Assembly: GCA_964473525.1 (NCBI GenBank)
Contig: CAYYPK010000002.1
Span: 186,001 to 250,000 of the forward strand
Direction of reading: 5' to 3'
Length of the DNA stretch: 64,000 bases
Source of the DNA: GCA-2687025 sp964473525
GTDB lineage: Bacteria; Poribacteria; WGA-4E; GCA-2687025
Within the stretch, counting starts at the first letter, position 1, and each line of letters opens with the position of its first letter. Shown here in pieces: positions 1-7,512 of the stretch. Position numbers and translations under genes: made by a program. Under the pieces are notes generated by a model. The model was not told where the DNA came from. It saw nothing but the letters and a program-made list of their open reading frames with translations, and searched no databases.

Positions 1-308
1 ACTACGACCGCGCGCTGTCGGACGACGACCGCGAACGTCTGTACCCGAGCGGCGTGACCGACACGATCGCGACGGAGCTGTGGGAGTTCGCGCAGTCCAT
101 CCGTGACGACTCGTACTACCCAGAGACGGACGGCGTCGAGGGCATGAAGGCCATGGCGATCTGCATGGGCGTCCTCGAGTCCGCGTGGATCAACCAGCCC
201 GTGAGCCTGCGGCAGATCGAGGCTTGCCGGATCACGGGATACCAGGACGACATGGACCGCGAGCTCGGCATACTCGACACGAAGTGGAACGTCTGGGCGA
301 CGTTCTAG
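1..308 (+). CDS. Gfo/Idh/MocA family oxidoreductase, C-terminal fragment
   Basis: The reading frame is open from base 3 and stops at 306-308, so only about the last 100 residues are in the window. The visible part contains an acidic E-T-D-G-V-E-G-M-K segment followed by a helix with A-I-C-M-G-V-L-E-S-A. That layout is usual for the C-terminal helices of NAD(P)-dependent Gfo/Idh/MocA sugar or inositol dehydrogenases. The Rossmann half and the catalytic Lys-Pro motif would lie before the window and cannot be checked. A GTG at 54 could act as a start, but the frame reads through upstream in the same style, so I treat the gene as truncated by the window edge. It converges on the HEAT-repeat gene with only 8 bp between the stop codons. 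Family assignment is by eye and moderately sure; the substrate is unknown. Confidence 0.55.
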   Translation, partial: YDRALSDDDRERLYPSGVTDTIATELWEFAQSIRDDSYYPETDGVEGMKAMAICMGVLESAWINQPVSLRQIEACRITGYQDDMDRELGILDTKWNVWATF

Positions 309-316
309 GCGCCGTT

Positions 317-859
317 CTACGCTTCCTTCAACTCCTCGACGGCTCGTCGCGCGGTGGCCTTCACGCCACCGTCGACGTCGTTCTCAGCGACCTCGCGCAG
401 GAACTCCAACGCAGCGGGGTCGCCTATCTCGTGGAGCGATCCGGCTACCCAATTCCGAACGCTGCAATGCTCCGTGTCGTCGCGGTGGTACGTGTCGATG
501 AGGGGCTGCGTCGCGCGCGAGTCAGCGAAGACGCCCAGCGCGCGCGCGGCGTAACCTCGCACCTGCCACACTTCGTCGTCGAGGCACGCGAGGAGCGGCT
601 CGAACGTGCGCGCCTCGCCTATCTCGCGTAGCGCGAGGATGGCGTGACCGCGCGCGTACTCGTCGGCGTCCGCGTCGCGCGCCACGTCCAGCAGCGGATC
701 GACTGCGTCCGCGCCCATGGCGCCGAGGGCAAAGCATGCGGCCTGCCGCGCCTGCCAGTGGTCCTCCTTGAGGATGCGTACCAGTCCGGCGATGTCGTTG
801 CTCGCTGCGGCGTCCGCGACACGCCGTTGCAGCTCGTCCATGGCGTCTTCGGTAAGCAC
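317..859 (-). CDS. HEAT-repeat (PBS lyase-like) protein
   Basis: A 180-residue all-helical protein made of about five HEAT repeats of 30-35 residues from residue ~25 to the end. The repeats show the typical A-R-x-x-A-x-x-A-L-G-x-[MI]-G pattern (for example A-C-F-A-L-G-A-M-G and A-A-R-A-L-G-V-F). Such repeats form scaffolds for protein-protein contact, and no catalytic motif is visible. I chose the GTG at 857-859 because an AAGGAGG-type ribosome site lies just before it. The longer frame to 976 would translate that site as Lys-Glu-Glu-Glu-Pro and runs through the promoter at 891-919. No signal peptide is seen, so it is probably cytoplasmic. The gene stands alone, convergent with the upstream oxidoreductase fragment. 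Its partner is unknown. Confidence 0.85.
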   Translation of the reverse strand: MLTEDAMDELQRRVADAAASNDIAGLVRILKEDHWQARQAACFALGAMGADAVDPLLDVARDADADEYARGHAILALREIGEARTFEPLLACLDDEVWQVRGYAARALGVFADSRATQPLIDTYHRDDTEHCSVRNWVAGSLHEIGDPAALEFLREVAENDVDGGVKATARRAVEELKEA

Positions 860-1294
860 GGGTTCCTCCTCCTTGTGGCTGGGCGGCGGTATTCTACGCG
901 CGCCGTCGCGCGCGGCCAACCTGACGCGCAGCCGGGTGTTCTCAACACGGGATGGTATGTCCACAGCCGGCGACACCCCACTCCGTCCTGATATGGAATG
1001 ACCTCGTCAAGTCGACTCACACCGACGGGCTCCGCTCGTTCGCTGGCAATCGACACGGTCGATGAGGTAGCAGAGCAACGGCGACGGTCGATCAGTCTGA
1101 TTTCCGCGGGTTGGGCGCCGCACTGATATCGAAACGTCCAGAGCTGCCTATACTCTGAGTGCGCGGGTTCTCGACTCCGTAACGGCGTGCCGCGCGGGGA
1201 TCGATACCGCAATGACCGACTGCGGGAGGGCCGCCCGCCGTATCGCACCAGCAGTAGACAGCACGGGCAAGACAGACTGGTTGCTGGCGCCGCG
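860..1294. other. Non-coding stretch between the HEAT gene and apnO-like gene
   Basis: These 435 bases hold the HEAT-gene promoter at 891-919 but no convincing gene. A plus-strand TATACT at 1149-1154 looks like a -10 box but has no good -35 at 16-18 bp and no gene downstream on that strand. Open frames here are short and lack ribosome sites. I see no clear terminator hairpin after the minus-strand gene ending at 1295. Confidence 0.5.
891..919 (-). promoter_or_regulatory. Sigma-70-like promoter of the HEAT-repeat gene
   Basis: Read on the minus strand, TTGGCC (919-914) is followed after exactly 17 bp by TAGAAT (896-891). This lies about 30 bp before the GTG start at 859 and its AAGGAGG site. 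The match to the TTGACA/TATAAT consensus is 4/6 at each box with ideal spacing. Confidence 0.55.
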
Positions 1295-2143
1295 TCAGTC
1301 GTCGGGGCCGCGCACGATGTTCGCGACGCTCTCGTCGAGACGCTCTTTGCTGAACACGTCGCGCCACCCCGGGCGGAACAGGTCGCCCTTAGCGGCCTCG
1401 ATGGCCTTCTTGGCGCCCATGGAGAACTCCCAATCAATAGCGTCGAAGATGATGGCCAGCTCCACGGTGATGTGGCCGAGGATGAAGTCCCGCGCGGCGT
1501 CCGCGGGCACGCCCAGGCGGATGGCCTCGTCCATTGCCTCGCGGATCACCGTGAGGCACGTCGCCCCGACGGTTTCCGACAGCGCTGGCTCCAGAATCGC
1601 CATCTGATGCAGCGAGACGCGGTGCGACCTCGACACCGGCCCGAACATATCGCGCGATACGCTCTCGGCGAGGTCGTAGTGCTCCTCAGGCCCCTGGACG
1701 AGCGCGTTTACGAGCGCCTGGCGCGCGATGCCGCCGCCCCAGTAGTCGCGTCGAGCTTCGGGATCCTCCTCCGCCATGATGTCGAAGATGGGCGGATGCG
1801 AAGGGTGCGTCACGAAGTACGTCACGTCCTCGCGCTCCGGGAGTTCGCCAGCGTAGGGAGCGGCGGGATCCAGACTGATGACGATGGCGCCAGGGCGCGC
1901 CAGCGGCACGACGCCAGCAGCCGCTGTGCCCACGAGGTCGTCGCGCACCGCAAGCACGACGACATCCGCGCGCGGAGCCGCGTCCGCGAGGGCGCTGGGC
2001 TCCACGCCGCCCGCCCGTAGCCGTTCCTCGCCCTCCGCCGTCTCGACGCACAGCAGTTCGTAGCGGTCGATAGGGGCGAGTGTGTTCCGGATCCGCGTTC
2101 CCATCGCGCCAGCGGCGCCGATGAGGGCGACTGTGATGGACAT
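1295..2143 (-). CDS. apnO: D-apionate oxidoisomerase-like protein (ApnO family)
   Basis: A 282-residue NAD-dependent enzyme. It begins with a beta strand and a Rossmann loop G-A-A-G-A-M-G (residues 9-15). The rest is mostly helical, of the type annotated as phosphogluconate dehydrogenase C-terminal domain, with T-H-P-S-H-P-P-I-F, G-G-G-I-A-R-Q and L-E-P-A-L-S-E-T. ApnO proteins share this architecture and convert D-apionate to 3-oxo-isoapionate with NAD+. The assignment rests on this resemblance and on the gene order: apsD-, oiaX- and oiaK-like genes lie directly upstream on the same strand. Start ATG at 2143 has AGGGAG five bases upstream, 53 bp after the kinase stop. The longer open frame to 2869 overlaps the kinase and is rejected. 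Substrate is inferred from context; another branched sugar acid is possible. Confidence 0.72.
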   Translation of the reverse strand: MSITVALIGAAGAMGTRIRNTLAPIDRYELLCVETAEGEERLRAGGVEPSALADAAPRADVVVLAVRDDLVGTAAAGVVPLARPGAIVISLDPAAPYAGELPEREDVTYFVTHPSHPPIFDIMAEEDPEARRDYWGGGIARQALVNALVQGPEEHYDLAESVSRDMFGPVSRSHRVSLHQMAILEPALSETVGATCLTVIREAMDEAIRLGVPADAARDFILGHITVELAIIFDAIDWEFSMGAKKAIEAAKGDLFRPGWRDVFSKERLDESVANIVRGPDD

Positions 2144-2196
2144 ATCGACTCCCTGGTAGTCCGCGACGTCTCTGACGGGGTCTGGCCCGGGTCGCG

Positions 2197-3567
2197 CTAC
2201 GCCGCGGTTCCTCGGGTGGCGTGGACAAGAAGATCGTCTCGACCGACCTGCCCGCCCTTGAACAGCATCTGCAGGCCGTCGATGCCCTGTGCGTCGGCGT
2301 AGACGCGGCACAGAGGCGAGCCCGGTTGTATGGGCGCTAGCGTCTCCAGCGCGCGTATACCCAGCGTTCGCGCGACATGATACGAAGTGTCGCCGCCGGT
2401 GACCACGACGCGATCCACGGCTCCGCACGGCAGCACGTCGCGGAGGATCCTGCCCATGGCGGCCCCGAGCGCTGCAGCCGCGCCAGCGGCGTCGCCCACG
2501 ATTCCGCGGGTGGGAGCCACGCGCGGGTCGTCTGGCCCGCGCGCCGTGTGCGCCAGCGCGGGGCGGCCCGCCTCGACGGCGGCACGTATCTCGCGAGAGG
2601 CCTCCGACTCCGCGGCCACATCTCCGTGCGCGAGCGCCTCGGTGTCCAGGGCGACCTCGCGGAACCCGTGGGCCAATGCATGTTCGATCTGTCGCGCGGT
2701 GACCGGCGAGCAACTGCCGGACATGACGACGACCGGAGCCGACGCCCCGCACGTCAGGTCGGGCGGCTCCGAGCACATGCCCTCGTCGCGCCAATGTCGT
2801 GTCAGCGCGTAGTCCGCCCCGGACGACCCCGCTACGAACAGCGGGGGTTCCCTCGAAGCCTGCTGCCACACGACACGCCCTGCTGCCCGTAAGTCCGCCA
2901 TGGTGAGCGCGTCAAAGAGGACGACGCCCGCTCCCTCGCCCGCCAGGGAGGCGTAGCGTCGGTCGAGCTCCGCAGCCGGCTGTGCGAGGTCCAGCACGTC
3001 CACGAGACCGACAGGCCGCGCCGTCTGCTTGCCGAGGTGGAGGCGAACGTCGCTCTCGTCCATAGGCGTGATGGGGTGGCGACTCATCGTGGGGTGCCGG
3101 TCCAGCCGGGAAGGCTCCGTGTCGAGACCGGACCTGGCGAACAGGTTGCCGAACACGCAGTAGCGCCCAAGTGGCGGCGCCCCAACCACAAGCGGCACGC
3201 AGGCTGACCCAGTGGTGTCGGCCCCGATGTCGATGGCCCGACCGACGCTACCCACCTGCGGCGACGAGTCGAACGTGGAGCAGACCTTGTACCGCACGAC
3301 AGGCGCGCCGAGAGCGGCGAGTTCCGCGAACACGCCGGGCAGCGCCCTGTCCATCCGCGACGGGCGCATAGCGCGGCTGCTGCCCGCAACCCCTACGGCG
3401 CGCACTCCCCCGATCGCGTCGAGGTCGGCGTGCGTCGGCGGGTCCAGGAACAGCAGCGTGCGCACGCCCGCGAGTGCGAGCGCTTCCATCGTGTCCGTCG
3501 ACCCTGTGAAGTCGTCACCGTAGAACGTCAGGAGCAGGTCGCTGTCGGGGTCCGTACGAGGCGTCAT
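2197..3567 (-). CDS. oiaK: Four-carbon acid sugar kinase family, 3-oxo-isoapionate kinase-like
   Basis: A 456-residue member of the DUF1537/four-carbon acid sugar kinase family, a normal length for it. The N-terminal substrate domain opens with Y-G-D-D-F-T-G-S (residues 16-23), the family hallmark. The C-terminal nucleotide-binding domain has V-V-T-G-G-D-T-S (388-395) and F-K-G-G-Q-V-G (436-442). OiaK enzymes phosphorylate 3-oxo-isoapionate with ATP before cleavage by the RuBisCO-like protein, and that protein is encoded immediately upstream. The two genes overlap by 4 bases (ATGA at 3564-3567), so they are translationally coupled. Related kinases act on threonate, erythronate or denied acid sugars, so the substrate is inferred from operon context rather than from residues. 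Confidence 0.75.
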   Translation of the reverse strand: MTPRTDPDSDLLLTFYGDDFTGSTDTMEALALAGVRTLLFLDPPTHADLDAIGGVRAVGVAGSSRAMRPSRMDRALPGVFAELAALGAPVVRYKVCSTFDSSPQVGSVGRAIDIGADTTGSACVPLVVGAPPLGRYCVFGNLFARSGLDTEPSRLDRHPTMSRHPITPMDESDVRLHLGKQTARPVGLVDVLDLAQPAAELDRRYASLAGEGAGVVLFDALTMADLRAAGRVVWQQASREPPLFVAGSSGADYALTRHWRDEGMCSEPPDLTCGASAPVVVMSGSCSPVTARQIEHALAHGFREVALDTEALAHGDVAAESEASREIRAAVEAGRPALAHTARGPDDPRVAPTRGIVGDAAGAAAALGAAMGRILRDVLPCGAVDRVVVTGGDTSYHVARTLGIRALETLAPIQPGSPLCRVYADAQGIDGLQMLFKGGQVGRDDLLVHATRGTAA

Positions 3568-4820
3568 CGGGGCCCGCCGAACTTCTCAATGGACTGGCGG
3601 AGCTCGACGTGGTGGCGCGCGTGCTCCTGTAGATCAATCCCGCCAATCGCCGCGTCCCATGCCTGTCGTATGGCGACGACGCCCGCGCCGGGGCCGCCCG
3701 GGTGCGCCATGATTCCTCCGCCGGCGAGGTACATGAGATCTGTGGTTCCCGTGCGCGCGTAGGTCTCGGGCGCTTGACCGCCCCACTGCCCAGAGGACAC
3801 GACCGGCATCACTGGATACCGACCCCACATGGGAGCGAGACACGCGCCGATGGAGTCGACCACGGAGTCGTTCGGTTCGGAGAACTTGTTGTCCAACGCG
3901 TTGACGTGCAGGTGGTCGACGCCGGCGAGCCGCCATATCTTCTGATAGAAGCGGAAGTCCATGCCGAGGAACGGGTGGCGCGTATACATCCCCCAGCCGT
4001 TGCGGTGCGCGTGGATGGGCAGCCGCGCCCGCTCGCGAAGATACGCCACGCCGGGGGCTCCAACGCTGTTCACGCTGACCATCACGCACGTGCCACCCGC
4101 GTCGGCAACGATGTCGTGGTGACGGCACATGGCGTCCATGTCGTCCGTAAGGTTGAAGGCGTACATGACCCGCTTGCCCGTGCGATCGGCGTGCCGCTCG
4201 ATGACGGGCATGACCGCCTCGACGCGTTGCTGCAAGGAGCAGTGCGGGCCGTTCGCCTGCAGTTCGTCATCCTTGATGAAGTCGATGCCCGCCTCAACGA
4301 GCTCCGTCACGAGAGCAGCGGTCTGGTCGGGACTCAGTCCGACGCTTGGCTTGATGATCGTGCCGACGAGCGGACCTTCGGGCACACCGGCGAGGCGCCG
4401 CGTGCCCTCGATCCCGAACGCCGCGCCAGGATAGGCGTCGCGGAAGTCGTCCGCGTAGTGGATGTCGCGCAGCCGCAGCCCGGATAGCTCCCGGAGCTCG
4501 AACAGGTTGCCCGCCACCGTTGCGAGCAGCGTGGGCAGGTTCGGCCCCGTAGTCGCTACAGGGAACGAGACGACGACCTCGCCCCGCCGGTAGACGCCGT
4601 CGGCCGGCGCGCGCGATCCAGCAAGGCTGGGCTCCGGCGCCTCATTGATGGGCGTGACACTCTCGACGGTCGCTCGGAAGCGCGCGCGCAAGTCCGCGGT
4701 CTCACCTGGGACCGCGACGAACGTCCCGGTGGACTGCTCCCCAGCGATGGCCTCTGCGGCGTCTTCGAGGGCTACAGGAGTCTCGATCAGGTACGTTACA
4801 TAGGTCCGGTCGCGCCGCAT
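3564..4820 (-). CDS. oiaX: RuBisCO-like protein, 3-oxo-isoapionate-4-phosphate transcarboxylase/hydrolase type
   Basis: A 418-residue RuBisCO large-subunit-like protein. Catalytic landmarks are kept: K157 in I-I-K-P-S-V-G-L-S-P (RuBisCO K175), the metal/carbamate motif K-D-D-E at 183-186 (K201, D203, E204), H270 and H272, and K312 in the loop-6 position (K334). The S-S-G-Q-W and G-G-G-I-M-A-H-P phosphate-binding loops are also present. In the apionate pathway OiaX cleaves 3-oxo-isoapionate 4-phosphate to 3-phosphoglycerate and glycolate. It starts at ATG 4820, sharing one base with the apsD stop (TGATG), and ends in an ATGA overlap with the kinase. The 481-residue frame to 5009 is rejected because it runs back into apsD. 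OiaT (transcarboxylase) is the main alternative. It is not a Calvin-cycle enzyme, since no phosphoribulokinase or small subunit is near. Confidence 0.78.
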   Translation of the reverse strand: MRRDRTYVTYLIETPVALEDAAEAIAGEQSTGTFVAVPGETADLRARFRATVESVTPINEAPEPSLAGSRAPADGVYRRGEVVVSFPVATTGPNLPTLLATVAGNLFELRELSGLRLRDIHYADDFRDAYPGAAFGIEGTRRLAGVPEGPLVGTIIKPSVGLSPDQTAALVTELVEAGIDFIKDDELQANGPHCSLQQRVEAVMPVIERHADRTGKRVMYAFNLTDDMDAMCRHHDIVADAGGTCVMVSVNSVGAPGVAYLRERARLPIHAHRNGWGMYTRHPFLGMDFRFYQKIWRLAGVDHLHVNALDNKFSEPNDSVVDSIGACLAPMWGRYPVMPVVSSGQWGGQAPETYARTGTTDLMYLAGGGIMAHPGGPGAGVVAIRQAWDAAIGGIDLQEHARHHVELRQSIEKFGGPR

Positions 4821-5851
4821 CAGTCCTGCCCCACGCGGATGACCTGGCCGCTCGCGGCGGACTCGTAGGCCCGGTAGTAGAGCTCGCAGGTGCGCAGGTT
4901 GTCCGCAGCCGTCGTCTCCGCTTCGGGGCCTCCGCGCAGCGCGCGCAGAAGGTCTGCGTTGCACGGCACCATGCTGGTGTGCGCGAGCGCGTATGCCGGG
5001 TCTGCCCACGGGTAGACCGGAGGAACGACGCGTGTGGCGCGCGTCTCTCCGCCCACGGTGGACCGTACCCAGAAGTCGGGGCCCAGTTCCAGCGATCCCT
5101 TTGGCCCCTCGATGAGCACGTACGTCTCTGGGAAGCGGCCGTGTTCCAGGTGGGACGCGTAGCTGATCTCACACACTACGGACATGCCGCGGTCCATGGT
5201 CAGCATCACCGTGGCGACGTCCTCGCCTACGATGCCAGGCGTGACCTGCTGGGTCTCGCAGTACATGCGCGACGCGTCGCCAAAGAGGAAGCGCGCCAGA
5301 TCCAGGATGTGGCTGCCGATGTCCGCTAGCGCGAACTGCTCCAGCTCGCGGAGGCCGGGCTGGTTGTCGAAGACGGGGAAGTCGTTCGAGTATTGGATGC
5401 GCGCCCGGAACGGCTCGCCGATGTCGCCGGCGTCGAGGCGTTCCTTCAGCGCGCGCAACGGAGCCTGCCACCGCCAGTTCTCGTGGACGTATAGCCGCAC
5501 CCCCGCGCGCTCGCAGTGCGCCGCGAGCGCTCGCGCTTCGTCGAGGGACGGAGCCAGGGGTTTCTGGCAAATGACGTCTAGCCCCGCGTCGGCGGCGAGG
5601 CGCGCCAAGGGGGCGTGCGAGTGAACGTCGGAGATGACGTCGACGAAGTCCAGGCGTTCCGCGGCGAGCAGAGCCGACGGGTCGTCGTACGTCGACGGGA
5701 CACCGAATTCGGCGGCGACGGCATCGGCCTTGTCGAGCGTGAGGTCGCAGAGCGCCACGCACTCAACGCCGTCGAGTTCCTGCCACGCAGCCAATTGGAA
5801 CCGCGACCAGAAGCCCGTGCCGAAGATCGCGAAGCGCAACGGTTCGCTCAC
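4820..5851 (-). CDS. apsD: D-apiose dehydrogenase-like Gfo/Idh/MocA oxidoreductase
   Basis: A 343-residue NAD-dependent dehydrogenase. The N-terminal Rossmann motif is F-G-T-G-F-W (10-15), the Lys-Pro catalytic motif C-Q-K-P is at 95-98, and H-E-N-W-R-W-Q is at 123-129. ApsD oxidises D-apiose to D-apionolactone. The last motif, the F-D-N-Q-P and the C-terminal P-C-N-A-D-L-L-R-A-L-R-G segment resemble ApsD sequences as I remember them. The GTG start at 5851 is preceded by GAGGGGA. It is first of four tightly packed genes ending at 1295 and sits 46 bp after the secreted dockerin-like gene. A separate lactonase (ApnL) is not in the window, so the lactone must open spontaneously or be handled elsewhere. 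Family is certain; apiose specificity is likely. Confidence 0.75.
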   Translation of the reverse strand: MSEPLRFAIFGTGFWSRFQLAAWQELDGVECVALCDLTLDKADAVAAEFGVPSTYDDPSALLAAERLDFVDVISDVHSHAPLARLAADAGLDVICQKPLAPSLDEARALAAHCERAGVRLYVHENWRWQAPLRALKERLDAGDIGEPFRARIQYSNDFPVFDNQPGLRELEQFALADIGSHILDLARFLFGDASRMYCETQQVTPGIVGEDVATVMLTMDRGMSVVCEISYASHLEHGRFPETYVLIEGPKGSLELGPDFWVRSTVGGETRATRVVPPVYPWADPAYALAHTSMVPCNADLLRALRGGPEAETTAADNLRTCELYYRAYESAASGQVIRVGQD

Positions 5852-5897
5852 GGCGTCCCCTCTCGCTGGCCGCGACGGGCGGGTGATGTCGCCGGCT

Positions 5898-7424
5898 CTA
5901 CTTGGCGATCACCATGCGCCCACTGGCGGCGCCTGCGGGTGATTGCAGGCGGTAGAAGTACATGCCGCTGGGCGCTGGCTCCCCGTCCGCGTTGCGGCCG
6001 TCCCAGTACGCAGCGCGCGAGCGGTCGTGGTGGTCGCCGGCCTCGCGAACTCCAATGTGTAGCACGCGCACGGTCGATCCGTCCGCGGCGAACACGGACA
6101 TGGTGATGGCGCCCGCGTCCGCCACGGAGAACGGCACCCATGTCTCTGGGTTAAACGGGTTTGGGTAGTTCTGACCGACGGTCAGGCTGCTCGCGATCTG
6201 TCTGCCAGGTCGCAGCGTGTCCAAGCCGCGGACGTTGATTCGCCGGCCGTCCGCCGTCGCGAGCTGTATCGACCGTAGGCGGAGAGCGGATTCGTCGGCG
6301 TCGGGCGACAGCGCGCGGAACGTGAACGCGCCAACGGAACCGTCACGCGGCGACGCGTCCGACGGAGGCAGTGACACTGCCACCAGTGTAGCGACACCCT
6401 CGGACGAGCCGACGTCAAGCGTGATGGCGTCGGTGAGCCTCGCCCCCGGACGAGCGTCTACGGCCTCCCAGCGCGCTGGGTCGTAGGAGACTTCCGCCGA
6501 CACGCCAGCGACAGCGCCCGGCGACATGTCAATGTCCAGCGTGACGAGACCCACCCCGCTTCTGACGAGCCGTTGCGTCAAGATCGCGCCCGGCGCGGTC
6601 GACGCAAGGGCCGGCGCGTCAAGCGACAGTGTCTCGCCGAAGTGCGTCGCCACGGTCACGAGGTCGATGATGTCGACGCGGCCGCTGCCGTCCGCGTCGC
6701 CTTCAACACCCTCTCCGACTTGTCCGAACGCGCGCGCCACGCGTACGAGATCAACGATGTCGGTCACGCCGTTGCCGTCGATATCCCAGGGCGGCGTCTC
6801 CTCCGCCATGAACACCACGCGCGCGGTGCGGTCGAACGTGCCCGCGAACGACCCAGCGTACGTCATCAGCGTCTCGGCCGGGATCTCCCGTGTGGTCTCG
6901 ATGGCAATGTGGATCAGATCCTCGATCGCCGGCAGGTCGACGGCGCCAACGACATCGCCCGTCACGGCGAGACTGAAGTCGAGCGCCGAACCATCGATCG
7001 CGTACTGGTATCGTCCGCTGCGGGGCGCGACGAAGTCCCACGTCACCTCGTCGTGCATTGGGAACGAACCATCGATGAAGGCGGAATCGACCTCCGCCGT
7101 GAAGTCGTAGCTCTCCTTCACCGAGTACGTCTCGCCCGCTTGCAGGAAGGCGCGTCCGGTAGACGAGATCGTGCCGCCTATGCCGACCGACGTGAATGAC
7201 TGCCGGCCGACATCCACGCGGACGGCGTGGGTGACGTCGAGAAACAGCTCAACAGGGAAGCCCTCCGGGATGTCCAGGCCCAGCAGGCTGACCGGGCCTA
7301 CCTCCTGCGGCTCGCCATCCTGCTCGATGGGCACTACCTGATGGTCGACGAGCGCCTGCTGACCGTTGGCGACGACGCCGAGGGTCAGCAGCGCACACAG
7401 CGCCATCGCGCGTCTAAGGAGCAT
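5898..7424 (-). CDS. Secreted dockerin/cohesin-like protein with T9SS-like C-terminal module
   Basis: A 508-residue exported protein. Residues 1-21 form a signal peptide (L-L-R-R then A-L-C-A-L-L-T-L-G-V). Residues 214-265 hold two dockerin-type calcium repeats, D-I-D-G-N-G-V-T-D-I-V-D-L and D-A-D-G-S-G-R-V-D-I-I-D-L, with about 20 residues between. Residues ~285-400 look like a cohesin-type beta sandwich. The C-terminal module (418-508) begins N-Y-P-N-P-F-N-P-E-T-W, carries a Y-W-D-G-R-N-A-D-G-E segment and ends M-V-I-A-K, as in FlgD-Ig/type IX-like sorting domains. It should sit on the outer surface. The ATG at 7424 has GGAGG eight bases upstream; the frame continuing to 7547 would remove the signal peptide from the N-terminus. 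It lies just before apsD and may be co-transcribed. Confidence 0.8.
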   Translation of the reverse strand: MLLRRAMALCALLTLGVVANGQQALVDHQVVPIEQDGEPQEVGPVSLLGLDIPEGFPVELFLDVTHAVRVDVGRQSFTSVGIGGTISSTGRAFLQAGETYSVKESYDFTAEVDSAFIDGSFPMHDEVTWDFVAPRSGRYQYAIDGSALDFSLAVTGDVVGAVDLPAIEDLIHIAIETTREIPAETLMTYAGSFAGTFDRTARVVFMAEETPPWDIDGNGVTDIVDLVRVARAFGQVGEGVEGDADGSGRVDIIDLVTVATHFGETLSLDAPALASTAPGAILTQRLVRSGVGLVTLDIDMSPGAVAGVSAEVSYDPARWEAVDARPGARLTDAITLDVGSSEGVATLVAVSLPPSDASPRDGSVGAFTFRALSPDADESALRLRSIQLATADGRRINVRGLDTLRPGRQIASSLTVGQNYPNPFNPETWVPFSVADAGAITMSVFAADGSTVRVLHIGVREAGDHHDRSRAAYWDGRNADGEPAPSGMYFYRLQSPAGAASGRMVIAK

Positions 7425-7512
7425 GGGGTACGCCTCCGTGGATACGGGTCTACATTCGCTGAGGAGGTCAACGGCCCACTTCAGCTCGAGGTTCACGCGA
7501 CCCGTCCGCAAA

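Noticed and set aside
860..976. Longer start for the HEAT protein
   Set aside because: The extension covers the promoter and translates the ribosome site; its residues do not look like HEAT sequence.
1149..1154. TATACT on the plus strand as promoter of a small RNA
   Set aside because: No -35 at usable distance and no RNA-like structure or gene after it.
3564..4820. RuBisCO for carbon fixation
   Set aside because: Operon context is acid-sugar catabolism, the phosphate-binding loops are of the RuBisCO-like type, and there is no small subunit or phosphoribulokinase.
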